A DNA stretch of 64,000 bases, taken from NCBI GenBank assembly GCA_905181875.1, contig CAJIZH010000003.1, positions 124,001 through 188,000 of the forward strand, written 5' to 3'. Shown here piece after piece: positions 28,979 to 37,440 of the stretch. A program made the translations under genes and the position numbers. The stretch comes from Flavobacteriales bacterium UBA6770. GTDB taxonomy: Bacteria; Bacteroidota; Bacteroidia; Flavobacteriales_G; Salibacteraceae. Every line of letters begins with the position of its first letter. Position 1 is the first letter of the stretch. Under the pieces are notes generated by a model. The model was not told where the DNA came from. It saw nothing but the letters and a program-made list of their open reading frames with translations, and did no database searches.

Positions 28979-29704
28979 TTAAGAAGCATAATGTTCAATG
29001 ATTTGACCATCGTTGTTTTTAGTGTAATAAACTGTGAATCGATTATTTCTATCCTCTAAGAACTGTGTATAGGTATCAGAAAAAGCGACTCGCTCTTCAA
29101 TGCATTCAACATAGTTAAAATTCAATTCCATTAACATTTCACAAGCCTCTCTAACACCATGTTGATCACCAGAAAAAGCTGTTATGTAATCGGTTAATTG
29201 ATTGTGTTGTACGTATTCAGAAAACGCCACTTTAGCATCAGACCTAACAAAAATCCTTACCCCTACTTCTTTTGCGATGGAAAGATCCAATATATCATCA
29301 TAAAAGAATGCTATCTCTTCTTTTTTTAGACCGCAATCTTCCATTAAATGCTTGAGCGCTAATTTTTTATCCGCAACTCCAAAGTAAACTTTATCAAAAT
29401 GTTCCCTCGCTGCAAAATCCAATGAAACTTCATTGTTTGCACCTGTTACAATTGCACTAATTGGCATCGACTTTTGCTGTTTTAGCCAAGTTGAAAACCG
29501 CAACATATTTGTACCCATCGAATCAATCTCTGAAAATCCAGAGTGGTTACCACCTCCTTTATTGCCTTCATTAAAAACGCCATCCCAATCAAACAAAATG
29601 GCTTTAATGTTCTTTAGTTTTTGAGCTAAAACAAAAGGCGGGGTAATAAATACCCCGCCTTTTGATTCAAAAATATGTTGTGTATGCTCTAAGGAGTTAT
29701 CCAT
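28979..29704 (-). CDS. KdsC-like HAD phosphatase (3-deoxy-octulosonate 8-phosphate phosphatase type)
   Basis: The 241-residue HAD protein has motif I ILFDWDGVFNEG (about residues 36-47), motif II SAIVTGANNE, a Lys in VADKKLALKHL, and motif III FFYDDILDLSIA. KdsC is a short cap-less HAD that removes phosphate from Kdo-8-P; this protein has the same core plus about 60 extra residues (an insert after motif I and a C-terminal tail). It follows the aldolase-CBS gene by 10 nt in the kdsB-kdsA-aldolase order, which fits the Kdo-8-P phosphatase step. The first 25 codons contain a terminator-like hairpin (29632-29664). The ATG at 29702-29704 is the only one before motif I. Confidence 0.8.
   Translation of the reverse strand: MDNSLEHTQHIFESKGGVFITPPFVLAQKLKNIKAILFDWDGVFNEGNKGGGNHSGFSEIDSMGTNMLRFSTWLKQQKSMPISAIVTGANNEVSLDFAAREHFDKVYFGVADKKLALKHLMEDCGLKKEEIAFFYDDILDLSIAKEVGVRIFVRSDAKVAFSEYVQHNQLTDYITAFSGDQHGVREACEMLMELNFNYVECIEERVAFSDTYTQFLEDRNNRFTVYYTKNNDGQIIEHYAS
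29632..29664 (-). terminator. perfect 14-bp hairpin with T-tract inside the 5' end of the phosphatase gene
   Basis: CAAAAGGCGGGGTA (29632-29645) and TACCCCGCCTTTTG (29651-29664) pair perfectly with a 5-nt loop. On the minus strand the hairpin is followed by TTTTAGC, so the 3' side reads TTTTGTTTT. It lies 40-73 nt inside the phosphatase reading frame and 51 nt after the end of the aldolase-CBS gene. It has every feature of an intrinsic terminator and may attenuate transcription into the phosphatase and bestrophin genes. Confidence 0.75.
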
Positions 29705-29714
29705 AGTTCAAATT

Positions 29715-30725
29715 TTATTTTGCCAAATCTTGAATGTCTAACATTCCAATAGGCTTACCATTTTCAGTTACTAATAAAGTATCTACTTGAGTAGCTTTAA
29801 AAATGTCATTAGCATCATTTAATAATGCTCCAGCATCAACCGTTTTGGGAGTTCCGTATTCCATTTCAGATAACTTCATTCCAAGAACTGCATCACCTTT
29901 AGAACCAATCAATCTTCTTAAGTCTCCATCGGTAAATACTCCCTTAAGATTTCCATTAGCATCTATAACTGTAACACAACCAAAGCCGTATTCAGTCATT
30001 TTCAAAATTGCTTCTGGGATAGCTAATGACTCAGACACTGTTGGATTTACTTCTCTCAACGCAGATTTCACATTATTGGTCATTAACTTTGTGTGCTCAA
30101 AAAACTGATCTGTACCTAAAGTAGTAAAGTTATTTTCAGTCAATTGCTTCATAACCTTCCAAGGAACGGTACAAACATGAACTCCAGCATTTATAGCATT
30201 TCTAATATGCTCTGGGTAACGGACAGATGAGAACATAATTTTCGTGTCATAACCATAATAGTTTACCGCTTCAACACATTGACTAACCAATTCTAGAGCA
30301 TCATGACCTTGATCTTGCAAGCGACCTACTAAAGGACAGACATAAGTTGCACCTGCTTCCATTGCCATGTAGGCTTGTTGCAATGTGTACACTAAATGCA
30401 CGTTCACCATGATATCTTGATCTGTAAGAATCTTACAAGCTTTAACTCCTTCTAAAGAAACTGGAATTTTAAAAACCGAACGATCTTTCTTTAATCCCAT
30501 TTCTAACTGACGATGGGCTTCAGCAACAATTTCTTCTGCAGTTTGACCTAGTGCCTCAACTTGAAGAATCGGAACCATATCAGCTAGCTTTAAAATCAAG
30601 CCATCAATATCAGTAACACCATCGCGGTGCATAAAAGTAGGTGTTGTTGTAAGTCCGGTTAAGAAGCCCAATTTAAATGCTTCTTCTATCTCATTAATGT
30701 TTGCCGAATCTAAATATAATTCCAT
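29715..30725 (-). CDS. fructose-6-phosphate aldolase/transaldolase-like enzyme fused to a KdsD-type CBS pair
   Basis: Residues 1 to about 220 are an FSA/TalC-type small transaldolase: Asp6 in MELYLDSAN, the Schiff-base Lys86 in VFKIPVSLEG, AGATYVCPLVGRLQDQG, and SVRYPEHIRNAINAG followed by VPWKVMKQL. The family TTNP motif is TTTP here, so the usual Asn28 is Thr. Residues about 222-336 are a CBS pair with KGVFTDGDLRR and IGMLDIQDL, the signature of the regulatory half of arabinose-5-phosphate isomerase KdsD. No SIS isomerase domain is present. The gene lies between kdsA (31 nt upstream) and the KdsC-like gene (10 nt downstream). I infer that it supplies or controls arabinose 5-phosphate for Kdo synthesis; this has not been shown by the sequence alone. 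Confidence 0.85.
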   Translation of the reverse strand: MELYLDSANINEIEEAFKLGFLTGLTTTPTFMHRDGVTDIDGLILKLADMVPILQVEALGQTAEEIVAEAHRQLEMGLKKDRSVFKIPVSLEGVKACKILTDQDIMVNVHLVYTLQQAYMAMEAGATYVCPLVGRLQDQGHDALELVSQCVEAVNYYGYDTKIMFSSVRYPEHIRNAINAGVHVCTVPWKVMKQLTENNFTTLGTDQFFEHTKLMTNNVKSALREVNPTVSESLAIPEAILKMTEYGFGCVTVIDANGNLKGVFTDGDLRRLIGSKGDAVLGMKLSEMEYGTPKTVDAGALLNDANDIFKATQVDTLLVTENGKPIGMLDIQDLAK

Positions 30726-30756
30726 TTTTTTGGTATTGTATATATTGTACTAATTA

Positions 30757-31587
30757 TTATCTGTATTGAACTTCTAAATTATGCATTTCAATCAAAGGTT
30801 TTAAAAACTCCTCAAGATCGTATACACATAATTGACTTGCTGCATCGCACAGCGCTTTTTCTGGTTCTGGGTGAGTTTCGATAAAGACACCATCGACTCC
30901 AGCCGCTACCCCAGCTCTTGCAATGGTTGGTAAAAACTCTCGGTTGCCTCCTTTTGGATCTGCACTTGGAATCCCATACTTACGAATAGAATGTGTAATG
31001 TCAAATACAACTGGATAACCGGGTTGTCTTAAATGATAAAAACTTCTTGGGTCTACAACCAAATCGTTATATCCGAAGGTATAACCTCTTTCGGTTAAAA
31101 TAATCTGATCATTACCCGATTCTAAAACTTTTTCTACTGGCTTAATCATATTCTCTGGAGCTAAAAACTGACCGTGCTTTATATTAACCACTTTGCCTGT
31201 TTTTGCTGATTCAACCAATAATTCCGATTGCATACACAAGTATGCTGGAATCTGTATAACATCAAGAACCTCACCTGCCGGAGCAGCCTGAGCCGGAGTA
31301 TGAATATCAGACAGAATCGTAAAACCAAATTGATCTTTAATCTTCTGAAGTAATTTCAACCCTTCGTCTATACCTGGTCCTCTATAGAATTTTAAAGAAG
31401 ATCGATTATCTTTAATAAATGAAGATTTATAAATGATCTTGATATCCATGCTCTCTGAAACTTCTTTTAGTTTCTCAGCAGTTTTCATCATTGTAGACTC
31501 ATCTTCAATAACACATGGACCCGAGATAAGAAATAGCTCATCAGAACCACAATCAATATCCCCAACTTTTACAATTTTACTTGACAT
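30757..31587 (-). CDS. kdsA: 3-deoxy-8-phosphooctulonate synthase
   Basis: The 276-residue enzyme has the KdsA signatures GPCVIEDES, YKSSFIKDNRSS, RGPGIDEGL, LSDIHTPAQAAP, IPAYLCMQ, KHGQFLAPENM, DITHSIR and GVFIETHPEPEKALCD. It condenses arabinose 5-phosphate with phosphoenolpyruvate to make Kdo-8-phosphate. The ATG at 31585-31587 is 83 nt after kdsB on the same strand, with its own TATTTTTG box in that gap. Length and motifs are canonical. Confidence 0.97.
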   Translation of the reverse strand: MSSKIVKVGDIDCGSDELFLISGPCVIEDESTMMKTAEKLKEVSESMDIKIIYKSSFIKDNRSSLKFYRGPGIDEGLKLLQKIKDQFGFTILSDIHTPAQAAPAGEVLDVIQIPAYLCMQSELLVESAKTGKVVNIKHGQFLAPENMIKPVEKVLESGNDQIILTERGYTFGYNDLVVDPRSFYHLRQPGYPVVFDITHSIRKYGIPSADPKGGNREFLPTIARAGVAAGVDGVFIETHPEPEKALCDAASQLCVYDLEEFLKPLIEMHNLEVQYR

Positions 31588-31609
31588 TCTTTCAATTTGA
31601 TATCCGTTG

Positions 31610-31617
31610 CAAAAATA
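31610..31617 (-). promoter_or_regulatory. putative internal -7 box for kdsA
   Basis: TATTTTTG on the minus strand matches TANNTTTG, 23 nt before the kdsA ATG, in the 83-nt kdsB-kdsA gap. It suggests kdsA and the following genes can be transcribed separately from kdsB. Confidence 0.45.
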
Positions 31618-31670
31618 GACTTTTGAATTGTCCTACAAGTATCTCTAAACTGCTGTAATTCAACATTAAA

Positions 31671-32426
31671 TTATTGCTGTTCTTTTAATAATAATCTCAC
31701 CTTTTTTAAATCATCAATTGTATCAACTGGAATGGTATCATGATAGGTCAATTCAACATAAATATCATTTCCATTTTCTATCCAACGGTTTTGCTCTAAA
31801 GACTCAACTCGTTCCAATTTAGAACTGGGCAAATTAGCAAACTCTTTTAAAGCACTATAGTTATAAGCATACAATCCTACGTGCTTAAAGTAAGTATGAT
31901 GTTCCAACCAATGTGTTTGATGAACCCCTCGGATATGAGGAATAACTGAACGACTGAAATACATAGCTCTATTCTTTCTATCGAAGACTACAAAAACTTC
32001 ACTTTCATTAAATAAATCTTGCACCGACTTAACAGGACTTACTAACGTTGAAAATCTAACATCATTATTCTCAAAAGGTTTCAATAACTCGCTTAACTGA
32101 TCAGGCTCGAGCATTGGCTCATCACCCTGAACATTTACAATTACATCATATTGCTCATCTAGCTTTTCAGTAATGCTTTCATATGCCTCCAAACATCTGG
32201 TCGTACCATTTTCATGATCTGCCGATGTCATTATCACGTTACCACCAAACTCGATTACTACTTGCTTAATACGTTCGTCATCCGTTGCAACAAAAACAGT
32301 TGGAATTGCTTTTACCGTTTGCTCATAAACTCTCTGAATCATAGGTTTACCCAGAATGTCTACTAATGGTTTACCTTCTAATCTTGAACTTCCAAAACGC
32401 GCTGGAATAATAGCTATAGCCTTCAT
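31671..32426 (-). CDS. kdsB: CMP-octulosonate cytidylyltransferase (CMP-Kdo or CMP-Kdo8N synthetase)
   Basis: The 251-residue protein has the KdsB motifs IPARFGSSRLEGKPL, VATDDERI, MTSADHENGTTRC, VNVQGDEPM and FKHVGLYAYN, with LESLEQNRWIENG near the end. It activates the octulosonate with CTP for transfer to lipid A. Because it is divergent from kdnA with only 85 nt between, and KdnA/KdnB make 8-amino-Kdo, this enzyme may prefer Kdo8N as reported for Shewanella; the sequence alone does not settle that. ATG 32424-32426 fits the family start. Confidence 0.95.
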   Translation of the reverse strand: MKAIAIIPARFGSSRLEGKPLVDILGKPMIQRVYEQTVKAIPTVFVATDDERIKQVVIEFGGNVIMTSADHENGTTRCLEAYESITEKLDEQYDVIVNVQGDEPMLEPDQLSELLKPFENNDVRFSTLVSPVKSVQDLFNESEVFVVFDRKNRAMYFSRSVIPHIRGVHQTHWLEHHTYFKHVGLYAYNYSALKEFANLPSSKLERVESLEQNRWIENGNDIYVELTYHDTIPVDTIDDLKKVRLLLKEQQ

Positions 32427-32445
32427 ATTATCTGGAATAAGGTGG

Positions 32446-32453
32446 CAAAGATA
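32446..32453 (-). promoter_or_regulatory. putative -7 box of the kdsB operon
   Basis: TATCTTTG on the minus strand, an exact TANNTTTG match, 20 nt before the kdsB ATG. It lies 16 bp from the oppositely directed box at 32469-32476, so the two promoters overlap. Confidence 0.55.
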
Positions 32454-32468
32454 GAAGAAAGATTATCC

Positions 32469-32476
32469 TACTTTTG
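32469..32476 (+). promoter_or_regulatory. putative -7 box of kdnA-kdnB
   Basis: TACTTTTG, an exact TANNTTTG match, 36 nt before the kdnA ATG and facing away from the kdsB box at 32446-32453. Any -33 element would lie within the opposing promoter. Confidence 0.55.
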
Positions 32477-32511
32477 TCTTCTTAAAATTCATCACATATT
32501 ACAACGATACT

Positions 32512-33708
32512 ATGCCGGGATTAGAACTTTTTGGAGACGAGGAAAGAAAAGAAGTAATGGACGTTTTAGACTCAAAATGTTTGTTTAGATACAATCATGA
32601 GCACATAAGAAATGGTCACTGGAAAGCTAAAGAACTAGAAGCTGAAGTACGGAATTTTACTGGCGCAAAGTTCGCGCATGCTGTATCTAGTGGCTCAACA
32701 GCTGTTGCTTGTGCAATGGCGAGTGCAGGTATTGGTTATGGAGATCACGTTATCGTTCCTCCGTTCACTTACATCGCTACTATTGAGGGCGTTATATTTG
32801 GTGGAGGTGTTCCTGTTTTTGCAGAAATTGATGAAAACTTATGTCTTTCAGCTGCTGGAATTGAAGCTGCAATTACTCCAGAAACAAAAGCAGTTTGCTT
32901 GGTTCACATGTGCGGTGCAGCTGCTAATATGGATGAAATAATGGAGGTTTGTAATAAACATAACCTTGTGCTTATTGAAGATGCAGGTCAAGCTTTAGGA
33001 GCTTTTTACAAAGGAACCTCTGTTGGTCTTTTTGGTAAAACTGGTGCTTATTCTTTCGACTTTTTTAAAATTACTACAGCTGGCGAAGGTGGATTATACG
33101 TTACTAATGACGAAGCTTGCTATCGATTAGCTGATTCTTATTCAGATCACGGGCATGATCACCTTGGTGCAAATCGTGGTATGGAACAGCATCATATTCT
33201 TGGATTTAATTATCGACTGAGTGAATTGCATGCAGCTATTGGTTTGGCTCAAATGCGGAAAATAAATACGATACGAGATATAAATCGTAAAAATAAAAGT
33301 CACCTAAAATCTCTTCTAGCTGGCACTCTTGGTCTTTCATTTAGACCAATTCCGGATGAAGATGGGGACAGTGGAACATTCTTAAACTTCTTTTTACCTA
33401 ATACAGAAATTGCTCAAAAAGTAATGGCTGAGTTTGGAAAAATGGGTATTGGTGGGTTCAACTATTGGTACACTAACATGTATCATTTCATCAACCAATG
33501 GGATCATTTGAAAAATTTAAAATCTGCTGCTCCACTGCATTTACACAAAATGGATCTGCCTCAAGATTATAATAATCTAAATTTACCAAAATCTCAAGAG
33601 GTTGTTGGTAAACTAATTTCTCTTGGAATTAGCACTCAATGGTCTGAAAAACAAATGAATGAATTGGCAGCAAATATGAAAACTGCAATCGCAAACGCAC
33701 AATTATAA
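32512..33708 (+). CDS. kdnA: 8-amino-3,8-dideoxy-octulosonate transaminase KdnA
   Basis: A 398-residue DegT/DnrJ/EryC1-type aminotransferase: SSGSTAVACAMA substrate/PLP loop near residue 60, EDAGQALGAFYKG with the PLP-binding Asp near 160, and the PLP lysine in SFDFFKITTAGEGG. In this family KdnA transfers an amino group from glutamate to 8-oxo-Kdo, giving 8-amino-Kdo (Kdo8N). The assignment rests on the paired metal-dependent alcohol dehydrogenase 8 nt downstream (KdnB) and on the adjacent kdsB and kdsA, the arrangement known from Shewanella. The final ATG-like start at 32512 matches family length. DegT enzymes are similar to each other, so the exact sugar is inferred from context. Confidence 0.82.
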   Translation: MPGLELFGDEERKEVMDVLDSKCLFRYNHEHIRNGHWKAKELEAEVRNFTGAKFAHAVSSGSTAVACAMASAGIGYGDHVIVPPFTYIATIEGVIFGGGVPVFAEIDENLCLSAAGIEAAITPETKAVCLVHMCGAAANMDEIMEVCNKHNLVLIEDAGQALGAFYKGTSVGLFGKTGAYSFDFFKITTAGEGGLYVTNDEACYRLADSYSDHGHDHLGANRGMEQHHILGFNYRLSELHAAIGLAQMRKINTIRDINRKNKSHLKSLLAGTLGLSFRPIPDEDGDSGTFLNFFLPNTEIAQKVMAEFGKMGIGGFNYWYTNMYHFINQWDHLKNLKSAAPLHLHKMDLPQDYNNLNLPKSQEVVGKLISLGISTQWSEKQMNELAANMKTAIANAQL

Positions 33709-33716
33709 TTTCGGAG

Positions 33717-34799
33717 ATGCAACACATCAATTTCAATAACATTGGTAAAATTTGCTACGGTCCCGGTAGCTTCTTGCAACTAGGTGAAATCATTGAACCA
33801 AGAAGAGCCGACAACAAAGGTTACATGGTCTTCATAGTTGACGATTATTTTGAGGGCAAAGAATTGGCGAATAAAATTCCGAAACAGCATAATGACCGCG
33901 TTTATTTTGTAGATGCTAGTCATGATGAGCCAAAAACATCTCAAATAGATGAGTTACGTGACGAACTACTAATTGATCAAGGTCTGCCTTCTGGTATTAT
34001 TGGAATTGGTGGTGGCAGTATAATGGATATAGCTAAAGCCTTATCGCTTATGGTCACAAACGAAGGTTCTTCAGTGCTATACCAAGGTTTAAACTTGATC
34101 AAAAAGCCTGGTATTTATCATTGTGGCGTTCCTACAATATCAGGAACTGGAGCTGAATGTTCTATGACCGCAGTGCTTTCCGGACCAGAAAAAAAATTGG
34201 GATTAAAGTGCGAGTGGACCGTTTTTAATCAAGTAGTTTTAGATCCAACCTTAACGGCATCTGTTCCAAATGATCAGTGGTTTTTTACAGGAATGGATAC
34301 GTATATTCACTGTATTGAAAGTGCTTCTGGAATCAAATACAATACTTTCTCAAAAGCATACGGAGATCAGTCTATTGAACTTTGCAAAGCGGTTTTCTTA
34401 GGAGAAAATGCTGGTCAAAATCCTGAGAATGATGAAAAATTAATGCTTGCTTCTTTATTCGGTGGGTTGAGTTTGACTTACTCTGAGGTTGGAGTTTGTC
34501 ATGCATTATCCTATGGATTAAGTTTTGTTTTTGGAACAAGACATGGCTATGCTAATTGCCTGGCGTTTAATCACTTAAAAGATATTTACGGAGATGCTGT
34601 TGACGAATTTCATGGAATGCTGGAGCGCTTTAATGTTGAGCTTCCTAAAAACCTCTCTAAAGATTGGACAGATAAAGAAATTACTGCAATGGCTACAATT
34701 GCTATTCGATTGGAACATATGTGGAACCATGCCTTTGGTCCTGAATGGAAGAGCCAAGTTTCAATGGAATATATTGAGGGATTGTACCGCAGAATGTAA
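33717..34799 (+). CDS. kdnB: 3-deoxy-octulosonate 8-oxidase KdnB (iron-type alcohol dehydrogenase)
   Basis: A 360-residue group III metal-dependent alcohol dehydrogenase with the nucleotide loop IGIGGGSIMDIAKA, the PTISGTGAECSMTA motif, and metal ligands Asp and His in GMDTYIHCIES plus the two His residues in GVCHALSYGLS and RHGYANCLAFN. KdnB oxidises C8 of Kdo to the aldehyde that KdnA then aminates. The 8-nt spacing to kdnA suggests translational coupling. It ends about 80 nt before sixA, with a possible boundary there. The activity is inferred from the pairing and family, and from residence in the Kdo locus. Confidence 0.82.
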   Translation: MQHINFNNIGKICYGPGSFLQLGEIIEPRRADNKGYMVFIVDDYFEGKELANKIPKQHNDRVYFVDASHDEPKTSQIDELRDELLIDQGLPSGIIGIGGGSIMDIAKALSLMVTNEGSSVLYQGLNLIKKPGIYHCGVPTISGTGAECSMTAVLSGPEKKLGLKCEWTVFNQVVLDPTLTASVPNDQWFFTGMDTYIHCIESASGIKYNTFSKAYGDQSIELCKAVFLGENAGQNPENDEKLMLASLFGGLSLTYSEVGVCHALSYGLSFVFGTRHGYANCLAFNHLKDIYGDAVDEFHGMLERFNVELPKNLSKDWTDKEITAMATIAIRLEHMWNHAFGPEWKSQVSMEYIEGLYRRM

Positions 34800-34879
34800 G
34801 ACTGCGCTGTACTTTATTTAATGTACTCTTAATGTTCTAATGGCTTTCTTTATCTTGATTTGCAGGTTAAATTAATTGA

Positions 34880-35401
34880 ATGAAAACAATTTACATTGCA
34901 AGACATGCAAAATCAAGCTGGAAAAACAAACAAATTATAGATGTTGACCGCCCATTAAAACCTAGTGGAATAATTGCGCTCCAAAAAATTTCGGAACGAT
35001 TGAAAAATACTGCCACTGAACTCGATGCTATATATACAAGTCCAGCATTGAGAGCTAAGCATACAGCTTTAATCCATGCTCGATATTTAGATTTTCCAGA
35101 GAACAGAATTGAAATAAGAAACTCAATTTATGATCAGAGAAAAGAGGGGCTTTTTGATTTGATAAAATCATTTGACAATAACCTAAACTCAATAATGATT
35201 TGTGGTCATGATCCAACATTGACAGATTTTGTAAATGATTTCCTAAGAATTCCGCTAAATAAAATACAAACTTCAGCGGTTATGAAAATACAGTTTCATT
35301 CTGATTCTTGGAGTCAAATTCAATTTGCTGATGTGGAGCAATTGATATACTTTAACCGTCAAGAAACAAAGGAATTAAAGTATGCCAAAACATCTAGTTG
35401 A
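34880..35401 (+). CDS. SixA-like histidine phosphatase
   Basis: The 173-residue protein has the RHG catalytic start IARHAKSSW with the phosphorylated His, then YTSPALRAKHTA and CGHDPTLTDF with the second His. SixA-type enzymes dephosphorylate phosphohistidine or small phospho-compounds. The final 20 nt overlap the start of ppk (35382), and the ATG pair lies in one operon with ppk and ppx. A role in polyphosphate or phosphate signalling is suggested by that context only. Confidence 0.85.
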   Translation: MKTIYIARHAKSSWKNKQIIDVDRPLKPSGIIALQKISERLKNTATELDAIYTSPALRAKHTALIHARYLDFPENRIEIRNSIYDQRKEGLFDLIKSFDNNLNSIMICGHDPTLTDFVNDFLRIPLNKIQTSAVMKIQFHSDSWSQIQFADVEQLIYFNRQETKELKYAKTSS

Positions 35402-37428
35402 ACGATTTGTAAACCGAGAATTAAGCTGGTTAAGTTTTAATGAACGTGTACTTCAGGAATCTGCAGATATTAGAAACCCGCTTATTGAGCGACTTCGTTT
35501 TTTAGGGATATACTCAAATAATAGGGATGAGTTTTTCAGGGTGCGTGTGGCAGCTGTAAAACGCAGAATACAACTAGAAAAAACAAACTTTGATCTCGTT
35601 GAAGGAAACCCAAGACAGTTATTAGAAAAAATTCAATCAACCATAATAAAGCAACAAAAGCGATTTTATAGAATTTATGATGAAATCATAAATAGTCTAA
35701 GAGATCAGCACATTTATTTGTTGAACGAAAAACAAATGAATGATAATCAGCAATTATTCGTTGAAGACTACTTTACAAAAAATGTCTACCCCGAATTGGT
35801 TCCGATAATGATTTCGAATACCCGAAAGTTCCCGACTATGAATGACAAGTCGGTCTATTTCGCAATTCACATGATTCGCAAGGAAACCGATAAGGGTAAA
35901 TATGCAATCGTTGAACTTCCATCATCTCTGCCACGCTTTGTTGAACTTCCAACTGAAGGTAGAGATCGCTTTGTAATGATGTTAGACGATGTAATTCGTT
36001 ACAACCTGAATTATCTATTTGGGATGTATGGCTACTATAAGGTGGAGGCATATACGATAAAATTGACTCGTGATGCTGAGATAGATTTGGATGCAGATGT
36101 CTCCAAAAGTTTCTTAGATGCAATGCAAGAAGGGGTTTCTGATCGAAAAAAAGGACAACCCGTTCGCTTTGTGTATGATGAGAGGATTTCGGAATCTCTG
36201 CTAAAATATCTTAGAAAACGATTAAAATTGAGCTCTTCAGATAATCTGATTGCTGGAGGACCGATACCATAATTTTAAAGATTTCATGAATTTTCCAAAT
36301 ATAGGAGGAAGGTTGTTAGAGTTTAAAAAAGCGCCACCTGTTCGGCACAAAGACTTAGCTCCATTTTCTAGTGTGATAAATGCTATAAAGAAAAAAGACA
36401 TTTTGTTACATTATCCTTATCAAACCTTCGATCATCTTATTGATTTTCTAAGAGAAGCAGCAATTGACCCTAAGGTTCGTTCTATTAAAATGACACTTTA
36501 TCGTGTAGCTAAAAACTCTAGAATCATAAATGCATTAATCAATGCAGCACAAAATGGGAAAGATGTCACCGTTTTAGTTGAACTGCAGGCTCGATTTGAT
36601 GAAGAAAATAATATCAAATTTGCTAACCTATTGTCTGATGAAGGAATAACTGTATTGTTTGGATATCGCGGACTTAAGGTACATTCTAAGGTCTGCTATA
36701 TCAGCCGAAGAGAAGACAATAAATTAGTCGGTTACGCACACGTGGGAACCGGAAATTTCCATGAATCTACTGCAAAGGTTTATGGTGATCTTTCTCTTTT
36801 AACTCGAAACGTAGAAATCACAAATGAAGTTCGTAGGATGTTCGAATTGTTGGAAGGGAATTTTACTCCATACCATTACAAGCACCTATTAGTGAGTCCG
36901 TTAAACATGAGAACCCAATTGGTACGCATGATTAATCAAGAAATACGGAATGCTCAGATCGGGAAAAATGCTTTTATACATCTTAAACTCAATAATATAA
37001 TCGATCCTGATTTGATGGATAAGATTTATCAAGCTTCCCAGGCTGGGGTGCAAGTCAAGCTGAACATTCGCGGAATATGCGGTATTCGACCAGGAATAAA
37101 AAATTTGAGTGAAAATATTGAAGCAATTAGTATCCTAGGAAAATATTTGGAACATACTCGTATTATGATTTTCTGCAATAATGACGAACCAAAATATTTT
37201 ATTGGCTCGGCCGATTGGATGGAACGAAACCTCGACAGAAGAATTGAAGTTACCTGCCCCATTTATGACAAAGACATTCAGAAAGAATTGCGTTTTATAT
37301 TTGATCTGCAGTGGAGCGATAATGTAAAGGCACGTCAAATAGATGGTAATTCAAAAAATGAATATCGAAAAACTGATAAAAAAGCTAATACCAGAGCGCA
37401 AATGGAATTTTACAAATACTATTCATAA
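35382..37428 (+). pseudogene. ppk: polyphosphate kinase 1, single frameshift
   Basis: Two frames form one PPK1 of about 681 residues. The N-terminal part (35382-36272) has FVNRELSWLSFNERVLQE, DEFFRVRVAAVKRR and the head domain. The C-terminal part (from 36250 on) has MTLYRVAKNSRI, the autophosphorylated-His region GLKVHSKVCYI, HVGTGNFHESTAKVYGD and SADWMERNLDRR. Removing one C of the CC at 36261-36262 restores LIAGGRYHNFKDF. The enzyme makes inorganic polyphosphate from ATP and acts in stress and phosphate storage. All motifs beyond the indel are intact, so error or recent mutation is more likely than old decay. It overlaps sixA by 20 nt and is followed by ppx. Confidence 0.9.
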
Positions 37429-37440
37429 AATCAATAGAAA

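Noticed and set aside
36261..36272. Programmed ribosomal frameshift in ppk
   Set aside because: The site is a CC doublet without a slippery heptamer, and many other genes in the window have similar single indels, so error or mutation is simpler.
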